Origin: Cytospora piceicola
Lineage: Eukaryota; Ascomycota; Sordariomycetes; Diaporthales; Cytosporaceae
DNA: 64,000 nt
Reading direction: 5' to 3'
Assembly: GCA_023375675.1 (NCBI GenBank)
Contig: JALQBC010000035.1
Coordinates: 124,001 to 188,000, forward strand
The notes under the pieces are model-generated. The model made no database searches and was not told the DNA's origin. It saw only the letters and a list, made by a program, of their open reading frames with translations. Positions 10,831-21,605 of this stretch are shown here, in pieces (positions within the stretch are counted from its first letter, which is position 1; the number at the start of each line of letters is the position of its first letter). The position numbers and the translations under genes were made by a program.

Positions 10831-13800
10831 CTAGACACTCCTAGGACGTGAAGGTGGGCTTGGACGTGTAGATGAAGGGACCACGGGTGGTTGTGAAGCC
10901 GGAGGCCGCGCCGAGATACTAGGTACGGAGACACTAGGATTCGGGATAAGACCACGGCGCTCGGGATGGTAGGGAACGTGGTTGAGATGCGGCGGCACTT
11001 CCTGGGGGGTGCTGTAGTAGTTAGAAAGCGTGATTAGAAGTTGCGTCGTCATAATCATCTTTGTCGTTGGAAACCTGCTGGCAGATAGATGCTGTGGGCT
11101 CGCGCGGTTGCTCACGGTGCTCAATGATCCGGCTCCTCTCGATATCTTCCGGGCTATACGAGGAGGAAGATGGAGAAGACGACCTATCCCTCTCCCTCTC
11201 GATATCATTTATGTAGATGTGCTCCATTCCTAGCAGAGGATTCGGCGAACGTTCGAGCCGCTCAACGTACCGCGTGCCGAGCCGAACACGGTCATTCTCA
11301 GGTGATGGACTGGGGCTTATGCTCCTTTCTCTTGTGTCGGTAACGATTCTCTCCGCGACCACTGAGGAAGGAGAACGTGGCCGTGGTCTGGTCTGTTCAA
11401 CTCTCCTGACACCCCGCTGGCGAAGAACAAGGGGAATCGGATCATCCTCGCTCGTGTGGGTAGCTGAGAAACGGGTATCTCTGAAGACTCCAATAGGCGG
11501 CGAGGACACACTCCTCTTCCTTGTAGGTTGGGAGGCTGTATCGATTTTGTTCGAATTGCCGCCGGGGCTTAGTCCGCGCTCCGAGTCGACCTCTCCAGGC
11601 TCAGGTGGACGTTGTCGGTCTATATCTGATACCTCCTCCACCGTTGGGCCGAGATTGGACGGCTCGGGGGGGCCCTCGATTGCGAGCCTTGGTCGTACCG
11701 CATTCCGTGTATATATGTCATGATGGTCCCGCGAGATCTCATCCCTAGGAACCCCATGTTTGTCCCCTGAGGTCGCCCTCGGGGCCTGTTCCTCGCTCTC
11801 CTTTTGCCTCCTGGCTTTTGGTGGACCTTTTCCCCAATCCCCAGCAGCCTCGGAGGCCACCATTGGAATACTTTGGTCGCCGACGAGGTTGGGGCGGTCG
11901 CTAGGTCTCTCTCGGACCCGAGGTGAACTGGTCACCAAGCTCCTCCTCCGGGAGCGGCCATACAAGGCATTGTCGACAGAGATTCCGTCTTTTTGTGAAG
12001 CCGACTTTCGCAATTCCTCGAGTTGCTGGCGAGTTTGTGCCAACTCCCGCTTCATTTCGTCTCTTTCCCGTACCAGAGAGGCATCGGCACCGGCACGGGA
12101 TGAAGAGTCGAGGTCCCTGGGATCGCGTCCATCGAGAGAAATTGGGACATACGCATCTATCGCTTGGCGATGGCCCACATCAAGATGTTGGTAATACCTG
12201 AGGGCAGCTTTCAGGCTGAGCGTTTGGCCTCCATCAGAGCTGGGCGTCAAGGCTCGCAGAATGGTGTCTCGAGCTGCTGCTCTGGACGCTATCAGCAAGT
12301 CAGAAGGGTTATCCCACCAACCAAAATCAGAGAGTTCTATGCGCAGCCTGCTTGTTGAATCCAGATCCGAACATGTTAGGTATTTGGACAAACACGTTAG
12401 AAGATAACCCTGCATATCAAGCTGCTTGTTTTTCTGAAGGTCTGCCAGCTCGCTGAGTAATCCGGATGGGTTCTGTGATCTCATTGCTAGCTCTTGGAGG
12501 CAGAATGCCTGGAGTTTGAAATCATCGCGTTCCTTTGCTGCTTCAAGAACCATTTTGACAAGCGTGGAGCACTTCGCGGGCAGATGTGGAGGTTTCCAGC
12601 CTGGGATTTCCTGGTAAACGGGAACATAGTACGGTATCCTCATGCAGTGGAAGCTACTCATGTACGTTACACCAGCATAGTTATCGAGATATCCATGTTG
12701 CAAAGGATTGTCCGGATTATTTTCACCTTTTTGTGTGCGTACGAAGATGGCTGACTTAGTGAGAGTCCAAAGCAAAACTGGCCCGCTTTTCAAAGTCTCC
12801 GGGAACTTCTGAAGGAGGCTGTCCCCTATCTTGTCAGCATAATTTAAACAAGTCCTGGTGAATGACTCGTTTTGTCTATCGGCTCCAGTTGAGTATAAAG
12901 CCATGGAAGCAAAGATATTAAGAAGAGCGAGAAGCGTGGACTCGTCTGGTTCCGTCGTTGTCCAATTTTCAAGGAGACACTGCAAGGGTTGATCTTCTGC
13001 AGGACCGAAGACTTTGTCACACGCTTTTAATGATCCGAATGACATACAGGCCTCAATGAAGACGTCACTGAAGTCCCATACTCGATCACTGCCAATCAGT
13101 TGTTGACATCTCAAGGGCCCGGCTGCCCCAGGTGTGGAGACGGACGTGTCGCGGCTCTTGTCATATACTTGAACGTCAAGAAACAACTCCAGGCTGACTA
13201 TTCTGGTCTGTTTAAGAAGCTTGTGAGCAAAGGTTACATGTGTAAATTCAAATGAAAACGGAGTTTTCACTAGGACCTCACCTCAGTAGATCCAAGATTG
13301 TCGCTTGTCGGAAGGCGGAACGGTATGTCACGGAACTTATTGCGGACCGGTTCCATTTCGTGCTGTGTAAAGCACAGGCTGGCAGCTTGGATGAGCGACC
13401 AATTGTGATAAAGGTTCCGTAAATATGGGTCGTTTGTGTCCTGGCTGTGGTGTATATTGGGGAAGACGCGGCTGTCATCGAGTAGTTGAATCGACTTGTA
13501 GTCTCCTTGTCTGAGCAGCATCTCGGCGTACTGCACGAACACGTACGGTTTGTCCATAAATATCCGCAGTTTTTCATCAAAGAAAGACTTTGCCTCTCGG
13601 AAGTTGCCCATCCGGGCGAGACGGCTGAACTCCTCAAGCTCTTCGTCGAGGTCCTCGAGCACTTCGAGCTCAGCATGGATTGTCACATCCCTAGCGTTCG
13701 AAGAGTTGTAGACAGCTTGAAACCCAGCCGCAGTAGCATCCCGAGAGATCTCTCGCTCTATTACTGGAGGCTTTTTTATACTCCTGTCACCATCCTGAGG

Positions 13801-14341
13801 TCAGCTTTGCTCATACTGAGAAAAAAGCCTCGGATCTTGGCCAAAACCTCGCAGTAGCAGATGTAGTTGCGAGGTCGAAGTGATGCGACTGGCACTCCTG
13901 ACCTACATACCTACTGTCTCCTTCCTCTGTCGTGTGTTTCCCTGTAGAAAGTTGCTGGCGCCCCTTCACAATGAGAGGCCCATGCCCAGGCCTCTTTTCT
14001 TGCATAAATGAAGGAACCGTGGCGTCTCTACGCTTGTCCTGCTCCTCGTCGCCCGGGAACAATGTCGCAGGTGGGCTACGACTGCGTTCAGGCGTTCTTC
14101 GCACGTGATAGTGTTCCCCATCTGAGTCATCCGAGTACTCTGATCTTTCACGGGGCATAGGCATAGGCATAGGTCCTGGGCTGTGTGACCGCCTTTCTTC
14201 CCGGCGTTGGTATATGATCTCTTTATCCCGAGGTAGAGGCGAAGATGGTCCTCGCCTTAGCGGAGGGGCTCTTCCTGGCGGTGGCTCGGTCTTTTCGTCG
14301 TAGTACACCCTCCGTTCATCGCGGTAATATGACTCCGGCAT
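10831..14341 (-). CDS. Uncharacterised fungal protein, four exons, about 1078 aa, disordered RS-rich ends
   Basis: Minus-strand exons 14341-13911, 13783-13282, 13207-11075 and 11001-10831 join in frame to 1078 residues. Introns begin GTATGT, GTGAGG and GTTTCC. The first 143 residues are charged and RE/RS-rich (MPESYYRDERRVYYDEK...). A helical, possibly TPR-like part follows (EEFSRLARMGNFREAKSFF, YVFVQYAEMLLRQGDYKS). Then comes a long helical region, and finally a disordered Arg/Ser/Pro tail (RDRSSSPSSSSYSPEDIERS). The frame at 13686 has no ATG and continues upstream as DVTIHAELEVLEDLDEE, so the 14341 exon is needed; its ATG has a good context (CAAAATGCC). For the last intron I chose the CCCCAG acceptor because it keeps frame; a nearer CTACAG 8 bp after the branch site would shift it. 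Function unknown. The copia element sits 29 bp beyond the stop. Confidence 0.75.
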
Positions 14342-14834
14342 TTTGACCGCTGAGTGTTTTCGTGAGTATTGATATCAACGTTCAAGATGAGTCAAGCCAA
14401 GCCTGGGGTAATTTGTAAAGAGCTTTCGACATCCGTAGAAATACCTGCGGGATGAGACTCAACTTGTATCATTCTCAGCTCCTGCAGTCAGCATCAAGTG
14501 GGGACCATCCTGTGCCATTGTCCAATCGCTGAGTGCGGTGACGGGGACCCGTCCATATAGACCGCCACCTGCACCTGTAAATGAGGAGGCGTCTGACCAA
14601 AATCCTACAGTCTGCACCTCGGGCGGAATGCGGCGGTTGAGGCCCCCCCCCCCTATGTGATGGTGTGGTGGCAGTGCTTCACGGGATGTCTCACTCGCTT
14701 GGATTGCGGAGGCCAACCAAGACCTCCTTTTATTCCAATCTACTTTCGGCGGCTTGTATTCTGTCAAGTTTGAACAATCCATTGTCAATATCACTGTTCA
14801 CGAAGGTCTTACATACTGGTCGACCTTCATCACT
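14342..14834. other. Bidirectional promoter region (493 bp)
   Basis: It separates the divergent 1078-aa and 483-aa genes. A run of ten C lies at about 14644-14653. An open frame on the minus strand (14459-14794) overlaps it, but it runs across the start of the plus-strand gene and shows no recognisable domain. Confidence 0.5.
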
Positions 14835-16286
14835 ATGGATACACAAGCACACAGACCCCGGCTTATGAGTGGCATCCGGAAGTATGGACGATACCTAGAC
14901 GAAAGCTTCACGCCACTCAACACGTCAAGGCACGCCAGCATCGGCTCGAAATCCATCGGCAAAATAAATATCGACTGCCAGTTCCTCTTCAAAAGTTCGC
15001 GCTGGGGAGTTCTAGGCCGGGAAGAGAAACTTCCAGCTGGAATCATCTATCTTAACCTCAATTTGGGTCCTCCGCAAGGCTGCCGTGTCAAAAGCGCAAC
15101 TATCACTATAACGCTCGACGAGGAGGCCACCTGCCTTAAGCGGTATCAAGAGGGGCGCACTTTTCATGAATCTGGCTGTCCCGTGCAGATGACAGACTGG
15201 TATGGGCCTAAAGCACTTGCGGGCCAGAACAAGACCGCCTACATTCATCGAACAACGAAGTTGACCCCAGAAGCCAACGTGCTTGGTAATGGAGGCGGTG
15301 GTGTCGGCTTTGAGTCGAATAAGGCCTACACACGCTCCGCTCGATGGTCTTTCAATGGCCAGCTGCTCCCGGGCTCGGGCAAGAAGAATCGCGCGCTCTG
15401 CAAGTCTCTTCGCTGGGACCTAAACGAAAACGAGCTGGAGTCGCAAAGCTTCCACAGTAGCAAAGTGTCAACAGCGTTTACTTTCCAGCATTCTGGCCAG
15501 CCCTTTCTCCTAAAGGTTGACATCGATGGGAAGCTCGAGAAGTGGAACGATAGAATCAAGTCAAAGTTCAAGTTTGGTACCACCCTGGAGAAGGAAGGCA
15601 AGGTCGTCACGCTTGTGGATTTCGAGGACTATACCAGGTTCAAGCAAGTTCTAGATCCTGTAGCGGAAAGCCTACCGTGGGCTATGGAGATGCAGAACTT
15701 CCAAGACATTCCTGTTGTAGTGCCGGATTTCATACCTGGCACCGTTTTCCAGGCAACCCAAGCTTCACCGCATACGGATTATCCACCACGGAACCCCGCG
15801 CTTAACAATTCGACGCCATTGCAAGGTCTAACACTGACCGGAAGACCCCCATTGATCACGCACGACAACCAAATGCTGTCCCAGCAAGCAGCAACACCAG
15901 CAAGCAACGAGATAACTCTCAGGGCCCAAGAGGTTATGCGAGCTCTTAGCGAGCTTGAAAGCCCGGATACATACAAGATACTTCCTGAAGACTGCCCACC
16001 TTCGTCATCAAGTACAACTGTTGTCAGTTCAAACGGAGATGAACCAGGCACAGAGACAACGGAGACACCAAAGCCACAAGTGTCACGGACGAACGCAGAA
16101 CTCATCTTTAGAAGAACAGCGGACGATGAGGCATTAGCAAGGGTTATTGATTTGCCTGTTATCGTTATGTTTCTGCGCCTCTTGGCCACGCTCATGAGGC
16201 TCATGGGCAAAGATCGGCGTCTCGAGGAAAGATCCGAGCTCGCGGCGGACATTTTGCCAGTTGATCACCAACACGAATCATCATAG
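14835..16286 (+). CDS. Uncharacterised protein, about 483 aa, single exon
   Basis: An intronless frame from ATG at 14835 (MDTQAHRPRLMSGIRKYGRY) to the stop at 16284-16286. The open frame extends upstream to 14754, but only from a TTG codon. The N-terminal two thirds is beta-rich with alternating hydrophobic residues (GIIYLNLNLGPPQGCRVKS, SATITITLDEE). It contains the Gly-rich loop GNGGGGVG and a stretch like a folded globular domain up to about residue 300 (FKFGTTLEKEGKVVTLVDFE). The C-terminal third is Ser/Thr/Pro-rich, with a weak hydrophobic stretch near the end (VIVMFLRLLATLMRLMG). There is no signal peptide. I do not recognise the family. Codon use and composition match neighbouring genes. 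Confidence 0.75.
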   Translation: MDTQAHRPRLMSGIRKYGRYLDESFTPLNTSRHASIGSKSIGKINIDCQFLFKSSRWGVLGREEKLPAGIIYLNLNLGPPQGCRVKSATITITLDEEATCLKRYQEGRTFHESGCPVQMTDWYGPKALAGQNKTAYIHRTTKLTPEANVLGNGGGGVGFESNKAYTRSARWSFNGQLLPGSGKKNRALCKSLRWDLNENELESQSFHSSKVSTAFTFQHSGQPFLLKVDIDGKLEKWNDRIKSKFKFGTTLEKEGKVVTLVDFEDYTRFKQVLDPVAESLPWAMEMQNFQDIPVVVPDFIPGTVFQATQASPHTDYPPRNPALNNSTPLQGLTLTGRPPLITHDNQMLSQQAATPASNEITLRAQEVMRALSELESPDTYKILPEDCPPSSSSTTVVSSNGDEPGTETTETPKPQVSRTNAELIFRRTADDEALARVIDLPVIVMFLRLLATLMRLMGKDRRLEERSELAADILPVDHQHESS

Positions 16287-16766
16287 TGCTGATCGTTCAA
16301 TGTTCTCTCACAGGAGTCAGGTTAGGTCTCCGCTGTCTCTAGGATGTTCCCATGGGTTGTGCTAGTCGAAATTACTCATATGACAAGGGAGTTGGGTAAC
16401 GGTGAGCGATATGTTGAAGGCGGATATATAAACAATGCACTGTGTCCATGTCCAAGTGGTTAAGTCCTCGATAAACATTGCCATTCATTCTGCTCATATC
16501 CTCGGCTCCAGCTCAAAGTAATTTACTGTGTTGCAAGAAACTAACCAACCCAAATGTCCAAACCCCCGTGGTATCCCATCCCGAAAAATACATATATAAT
16601 ACACAACCGAAGCTTTCTTCCATATAATAGCCATCATAGTCCTCAGGATTTATCAAACCAGATCAAACAAGTGTTACAAACAAAAGAAAATAGTGTTAGC
16701 GAGCGTTGTGTTTGTGTGAAGCAGTGAGATACTCCCGAGCCCGTCTACCATGACGATGAGCTCAAC
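16287..16766. other. Intergenic between convergent genes
   Basis: It holds the 3' UTRs of the converging 483-aa and 605-aa genes. AT-rich stretches (for example AATACATATATAATACACAA near 16585) could serve as polyadenylation regions. No gene seen. Confidence 0.5.
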
Positions 16767-18584
16767 TCAAAACGCCTGTCCATACTCCGGATCCTGCAGT
16801 ATACTCCCATCGGGCCCAGTAACAATCTCAAACTCCTGCGCCTTACCACCCACCCCAGCAAAGCTGAACAGCGGGCCCGGCTTGACCTTCAAGACGGCAC
16901 CCGCGCCGGGCTGCGGCGGCGACCCCGACGACGAGGCAGCCGAGACCACCCCGTCCGTCGTGTTCTGCCTCCGGAGCGGCCGCGGAGGGGGCACGTTGAC
17001 GGTCCTGACCTGGCCGCTGATGATGCGCCTCAGCGGCGCCGGCACGCCCGGCAGCGGCTTGTTGTCCCTCCTACCGGCCTCCGGGCTGGTGGTGTTGGCC
17101 CGGGCCGACATCTGCCTCTCGACCTGGACCTGCGCGTCCGTGTGGGCCCGCGCCTGCGCCCGCACCTGGTACGCGTGCGCCTTGGCCTCGGCCGCGAACA
17201 TCTTCTCGAACGCGGCCGCGGCGACCTCCTCGTCGTCCGCCGCGTTGGGGAACAGGCTCAGCGCCGGCGTCTTGTTATTGCTGCTGCTGCTGTTGCTGCC
17301 GCCGGCGGCCGGGTGCGGCGACTTGGGCCGCGCGGGGTCCTCCACGAGGCCCTTGCCGCCGGCGACGGAGGCGCCGTTGGGCGTCGCGCCTATCCTGACG
17401 GGCGGGAACGGCACGAGCCGCTGCTTGAAGGGCTCGACGGCGTCGTGCGGGGCGGGCCCGATGCCGAGGCTGTCGTTCTGCAGGACGGGCGGGCTGATGG
17501 TGGGCCTCCAGACGGACGGCGAGTCGGACCTGTCGCTGCTGGAGCCGCCCGTCGGGCGCCGGCGGGGCCTGCGCCCGCGCTCGGGGGAGTTGGACGGGGA
17601 CTCGGAGCGGGACGCGTTGCGGCCGATGCCGATGCTCCTGAGGGCCGCGCTGGCGAGGCTGTCGGCGACGCTGTCCTGCTGCTGCTGCTGCTGCTGCTGG
17701 GCCGGCCGGGACGAGCTGACCTGCCAGTGGAGCCTGTGCCTGGAGGAGCTCATGGTCGTGCCTGTGGCCTTGCTGGAGAGTGACGATGCTGTTGCGGTGG
17801 ATGCGTTTGATGCCTGGCGGGACGGGTGGCCGGGACGGGCGCTCTCGTCGCTCGTGGAGGAAGATGCCGAGCCTGACCGTGAGCGGTCGGGTGTGGCTGT
17901 CCTCGACTCGCCGGTGATGGCCGTGGCTGCTCTGGCCTTGTCGCGGATGGAGTCCAGCTCTCGCCTGTTGCCTTCGCCTGGCGGGGTGGTGCGCAGTGCG
18001 CCGTCCATGCGGATCTGTGGCGGGGACCGACTTCCCTCTCGGCTGGATGGTGGAGTGAGTGTGACGGGCTGGGGGATAGGAAGGGGTTTTGGGAGTTTGA
18101 GTTCCTGTGGTGGTGGAACATAAGTCGTAGCGGGAAGTGTGTAGTCCTGGGGACCAGCCTTCTCGGAACCAACCGTCTTATGGACAGCAGACTCCGTAGC
18201 TGCCCTCCTGACTTGCATGCGAGTAGTCTGGAGAGGCCTCGGGATCACGTTGTCCGGCAGATCGTCCGGCGGCGCCTGGTGCCTAGGAAGCCGAGTGTAT
18301 CTCCTCGTGACGGCATCATAATGGGGAGCCGGCAGGACAGAACGGCGTGAGTGGGCGATCTCGAGCAGCGGCTGGTCGTAGATGACAGGCGTCTCGGCGC
18401 ACATGGGGCACGGCAGCGACACCCAGAACTTGCCTTGCTGGATGGCCGACGAGTCCTCTTCCTGCTCGTGAGGTGCACACCAGTGCTTTATATGGGCCTT
18501 GGCGCTGCATTTCTCACGACGGATGAGATAGTGCCTCTCCGGCTCATCGCAGCGGTCGTAGCCGAGGTAGGTGAATTTGCACAT
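16767..18584 (-). CDS. Uncharacterised Cys-rich-N-terminal, largely disordered protein, 605 aa
   Basis: Single-exon minus-strand frame from ATG at 18584 (MCKFTYLGYDRCDEPERHYL) to the stop at 16767. The first ~65 residues carry regularly spaced Cys/His (C2, C12, C26, H33, C36, H39, then CPMC near 58-61), which looks like a small zinc-binding module. The rest is low complexity: Pro/Ser/Arg-rich runs, a Gln tract (CAG repeat, about 17680-17700) and a Ser/Asn tract. No enzyme motif is visible. The high GC content produces long open frames on the opposite strand, which I treat as shadows. Possibly a regulatory or scaffolding protein, but no function can be assigned. Confidence 0.72.
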   Translation of the reverse strand: MCKFTYLGYDRCDEPERHYLIRREKCSAKAHIKHWCAPHEQEEDSSAIQQGKFWVSLPCPMCAETPVIYDQPLLEIAHSRRSVLPAPHYDAVTRRYTRLPRHQAPPDDLPDNVIPRPLQTTRMQVRRAATESAVHKTVGSEKAGPQDYTLPATTYVPPPQELKLPKPLPIPQPVTLTPPSSREGSRSPPQIRMDGALRTTPPGEGNRRELDSIRDKARAATAITGESRTATPDRSRSGSASSSTSDESARPGHPSRQASNASTATASSLSSKATGTTMSSSRHRLHWQVSSSRPAQQQQQQQQDSVADSLASAALRSIGIGRNASRSESPSNSPERGRRPRRRPTGGSSSDRSDSPSVWRPTISPPVLQNDSLGIGPAPHDAVEPFKQRLVPFPPVRIGATPNGASVAGGKGLVEDPARPKSPHPAAGGSNSSSSNNKTPALSLFPNAADDEEVAAAAFEKMFAAEAKAHAYQVRAQARAHTDAQVQVERQMSARANTTSPEAGRRDNKPLPGVPAPLRRIISGQVRTVNVPPPRPLRRQNTTDGVVSAASSSGSPPQPGAGAVLKVKPGPLFSFAGVGGKAQEFEIVTGPDGSILQDPEYGQAF

Positions 18585-19925
18585 TCCCTGTTTTCGTTGT
18601 CGGTCCGTGTCTTTTCGTCAAGTGGCTCTGCAAAGTGGCAGTCTTTGGGTGAGTAGGGGCTGGTAGGGAACGACTGGGCTTGAGATGCGAGCACTGTTGT
18701 TACTGCTGGAGGGCTAAGTGGACCTTCTCTCCGCAGTGAGGTCTTGAGACGGGGCATCTGGCGGAAAAGAGAATGGTTTATTGGGTTGAGTGGCTTCTAG
18801 ATGTTCCCCAGAGAAATAATGTTTCCCTGTTTGGCTATTATACTCGAGAACGCTTGCCACTCGATCGCCTGTAAACGTCGAAACCACCAAGGCCAGACGG
18901 TCAACCGTGGTCGACCAGCTGATTTGGAAGTGATCCGGGTTACCAAGGCGGTCGTGTTGAATTGGGTGGAAAGTGGAGTATCAAACGTGCTGGGGGGAGA
19001 GAAAATACACTGCCAGAAGATGTTTGACCGTGATGTCCGGCCGAAACCAACTGAGAAACAACCTTGTTCAACCCGAGTGTTTATGGTGTTGGGTCTCGTC
19101 AGACTATGCGTGTGGATACCAAGCAGGTAATGCGAAACGGAATCTGACTGTAGAAATGGTCAGTTTCGACCTGAAATCGACCGGGACTCTGTCCCAAACG
19201 AAGGGGTTCGAACAGACAGACCGTTTTCCTCGATCAAATGTCAAAGTATTGGATATGGGAGCTCAAGAAAGTGTCGGTTTCAAGCCCGACCAGGACGGAA
19301 ACCGACTTCTCTTATGGTATTTCTTGATTGAGACCGGTTTCAAAACCGGCTTATAGGGCTGGTTTAAAGTCCGCATGGGAGAAGTGGTGGTCGTCCGGGC
19401 CGCCGAAGGGGGAGTCAGCCCCTGCACTAACACGATTCGTTGTTGTTTGTGTCTGGCTTTGTTAGTGGTCGACCCTCAATGGCCAACCATCACCAGACCC
19501 GACCCGGTCTCCTCGAAGGCTCGAAACTCCGCTGCCGGTGGATGTTTCCGTCTTCCATGGTTTATTAATAGATCTACGCTGTTTATCGATCAGGAAAACT
19601 TCCATCACGGAGAATTCTGGTTCTTATCATTAGTAACAGCCCCGGGAGGTTTGTGGGCTTCAGTTGTGAAGATGGTTTTCGTTTGTGAAAAGGGGCTTAG
19701 AAGCCGCAAAGTGTATTGCTCCAGAACCTCCCTCGAATCATTTGGTTTTCTTTCGATCCATTTTTGGACTTATTCGTGACGCTGACCTCGAAGGCCTGGG
19801 TCGCAATCGGTAAATATGGTTTTGGATCACACAGCCACGGTCGCGTGGTTTCCAGACACGACGGCAGAGTCTCTACCTCCCAGTGAGTAAATTCCCACTT
19901 CCGCCATTCTCTTGAATCCCGAAAC
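18585..19925. other. Intergenic, about 1.3 kb
   Basis: Contains several 60-135 codon open frames on both strands. None shows a recognisable domain, splice-linked partner or clear coding composition. It probably holds the promoters of the 605-aa gene (minus) and the kinase-like gene (plus). A short imperfect palindrome GACCGGTTTCAAAACCGGC lies near 19332-19350. Confidence 0.45.
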
Positions 19926-21605
19926 ATGTTGATCGTGGAGCAACAAAGGCCTTTTTGTTGGGTCAAGACCTGTCCCTCCAGTCTGTCCCTCTTCCAGGCA
20001 AATGCTGACTTCCACCTGAAAGTGATGCTGGAGACCGACCCGCGACTGTCATGCCAGCATCTAGACGACCACTTGCAGTCCATCATCGCCAATAGCAGTC
20101 AATGTCCCGTATATCGCTACGGAAACACGTTGGTGTACAAGCCCGTGTGCCGGAAGCGGGAGACCAAGCTCATGGTCATCGCTGATGATCTCACCTTGCC
20201 AGTTGTCAGCAGAGTTGGAATAGTTGACGATGTTAGTTCCCAATGGTACCAAAAGGGTGCGCTGATGGAGCTCGGCCGTCCACTGGATGTGACAAAAATT
20301 CTCCCAGCCGAACGGCTCTCGATTGCGAGGCACATGGTAATATTGGTGACCGGGCTGCACAGCAGAGGCATTATCCACGGCGACATCAAGCCCGAAAACT
20401 TCGTCAAGAGGCCTGGCAAAGACGCCTTGAAGATTGTGGACTTCTCGTCCGCGCGCATGACCGACAACAGTGACTTGAACACCTGGCCATCCGAAATACC
20501 ATCAGTGGAATACACGTCACCCAACAGAGGCCAGGAAGGCGAGCCCTCGACTCTTTTTGATGACTACTTTGCCCTAGCTGTATCCATATGGGCTGTCTTC
20601 GCTGGCGAGCGTCCATTCAACGGTTTGTTCAACTCGAACGAAGGGCACATTCCCAACGTGAGCAAGATCACGGACAACGAGTTGTTCTGTAGCGTCGTGG
20701 ATGTCTTGAAAGAGGGTGGCCTCAAGCTAGACAATACAAACACGCTGCTTCGACGGGAGTCATTCAACGCCGATGGACTGGATCGTACAATCTCGTTCCC
20801 ACTCAGCCTCTTTGGTCCGGACCCAGACGACCTAGACGAGCCCCGCGGTGTGAAGGTGAAGCCTCGGTTCTGCCCACACTGCTTCGAACTTGCCATGTTG
20901 GGTGCCGATAATGTCCGCGACAACGACAGTCAACACCCGGTGGAATACCCGGAATTCTGCCACCTCAGGAGTTCCGGCCGCAATGTGGACTCGGTCAGTG
21001 ACTACGCTTTGCAGTGGTTGGGTGGTCAGGAGACTGCATCGGAAGGAGGAGCCCAGCCGGAGTCGAAGCTACAGGAAAAGCCAGGCGATGATCGACCTAG
21101 GTCGAGGTCTCCCACACAGAGGCCTAGTCTTCGCGTCGACACAAACTCACACCTAGAGGTCGAGAGGTCCCCGTGGTCTGGCGTCAGCTCGGTCACCATC
21201 ACCGCGGGGGACCAAGCCTACAGGCGAGACCGATCTGCCACAGTGCGTGGCCCATTGCCCGTGGCCCCCTCGGAGTCAGACGAAGGGTACGAGTCTATGG
21301 GTCGGGGGACAAGCAACACGACGAATGACTTGGAGGTCAAGTCGAGGCCCCGCGGTTCTAGCTTCCAGAGAACCATGAGCACCTGGTCGGAGTCGTCAGT
21401 AGGTTCAACCACAGACGACAACAACTGGGAATCCGAGGTCGAAGACTGCATGGTGAACTGTACCTCGCCACCTCACACGCCATACCCGCTGAATACCAGT
21501 CGATTGCAAGTGACTTCAAGCTTCGAGAGCGTGAGTCTTTCTGAGGATGATGTTGGTGATGGTGGTGGCACTTGGAATGCGATAGAAACACATAGACGAT
21601 TCTGA
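19926..21605 (+). CDS. Protein-kinase-like protein (HGDIKPEN type), 559 aa
   Basis: Single-exon frame starting MLIVEQQRPF; an internal ATG at 20022 is an alternative start. Kinase signatures are clear in the first half. The catalytic loop HGDIKPEN (residues 151-158) keeps the Asp, Lys and Asn but has Gly instead of Arg. The metal-binding motif is VDFSSA (171-176) with DFS replacing DFG, followed by an activation-segment end like EYTSPNR. An alpha-F-like DDYFALAVSIWAVFAGERPF follows. The N-lobe is degenerate: no glycine loop is visible, and K72 in VYKP may be the ATP lysine. The C-terminal ~200 residues are disordered and Ser/Pro-rich. Likely a fungal-specific kinase related to HGDIKPEN families; activity is uncertain, since the catalytic acids are retained. 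Confidence 0.8.
   Translation: MLIVEQQRPFCWVKTCPSSLSLFQANADFHLKVMLETDPRLSCQHLDDHLQSIIANSSQCPVYRYGNTLVYKPVCRKRETKLMVIADDLTLPVVSRVGIVDDVSSQWYQKGALMELGRPLDVTKILPAERLSIARHMVILVTGLHSRGIIHGDIKPENFVKRPGKDALKIVDFSSARMTDNSDLNTWPSEIPSVEYTSPNRGQEGEPSTLFDDYFALAVSIWAVFAGERPFNGLFNSNEGHIPNVSKITDNELFCSVVDVLKEGGLKLDNTNTLLRRESFNADGLDRTISFPLSLFGPDPDDLDEPRGVKVKPRFCPHCFELAMLGADNVRDNDSQHPVEYPEFCHLRSSGRNVDSVSDYALQWLGGQETASEGGAQPESKLQEKPGDDRPRSRSPTQRPSLRVDTNSHLEVERSPWSGVSSVTITAGDQAYRRDRSATVRGPLPVAPSESDEGYESMGRGTSNTTNDLEVKSRPRGSSFQRTMSTWSESSVGSTTDDNNWESEVEDCMVNCTSPPHTPYPLNTSRLQVTSSFESVSLSEDDVGDGGGTWNAIETHRRF

Noticed and set aside
14459..14794. 111-codon minus-strand frame between two divergent genes
   Set aside because: No domain, and it runs through the shared promoter; it depends on a C homopolymer region.
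16750..18123. 457-codon plus-strand frame over the 605-aa gene
   Set aside because: The minus frame has a better start context and an ordered Cys-rich N-terminus; the plus frame is a composition artefact. I note that neither has homology support here.
19203..19225. GGTTCGAACAG resembling a tRNA B box
   Set aside because: No acceptor, D or anticodon stems can be formed around it.
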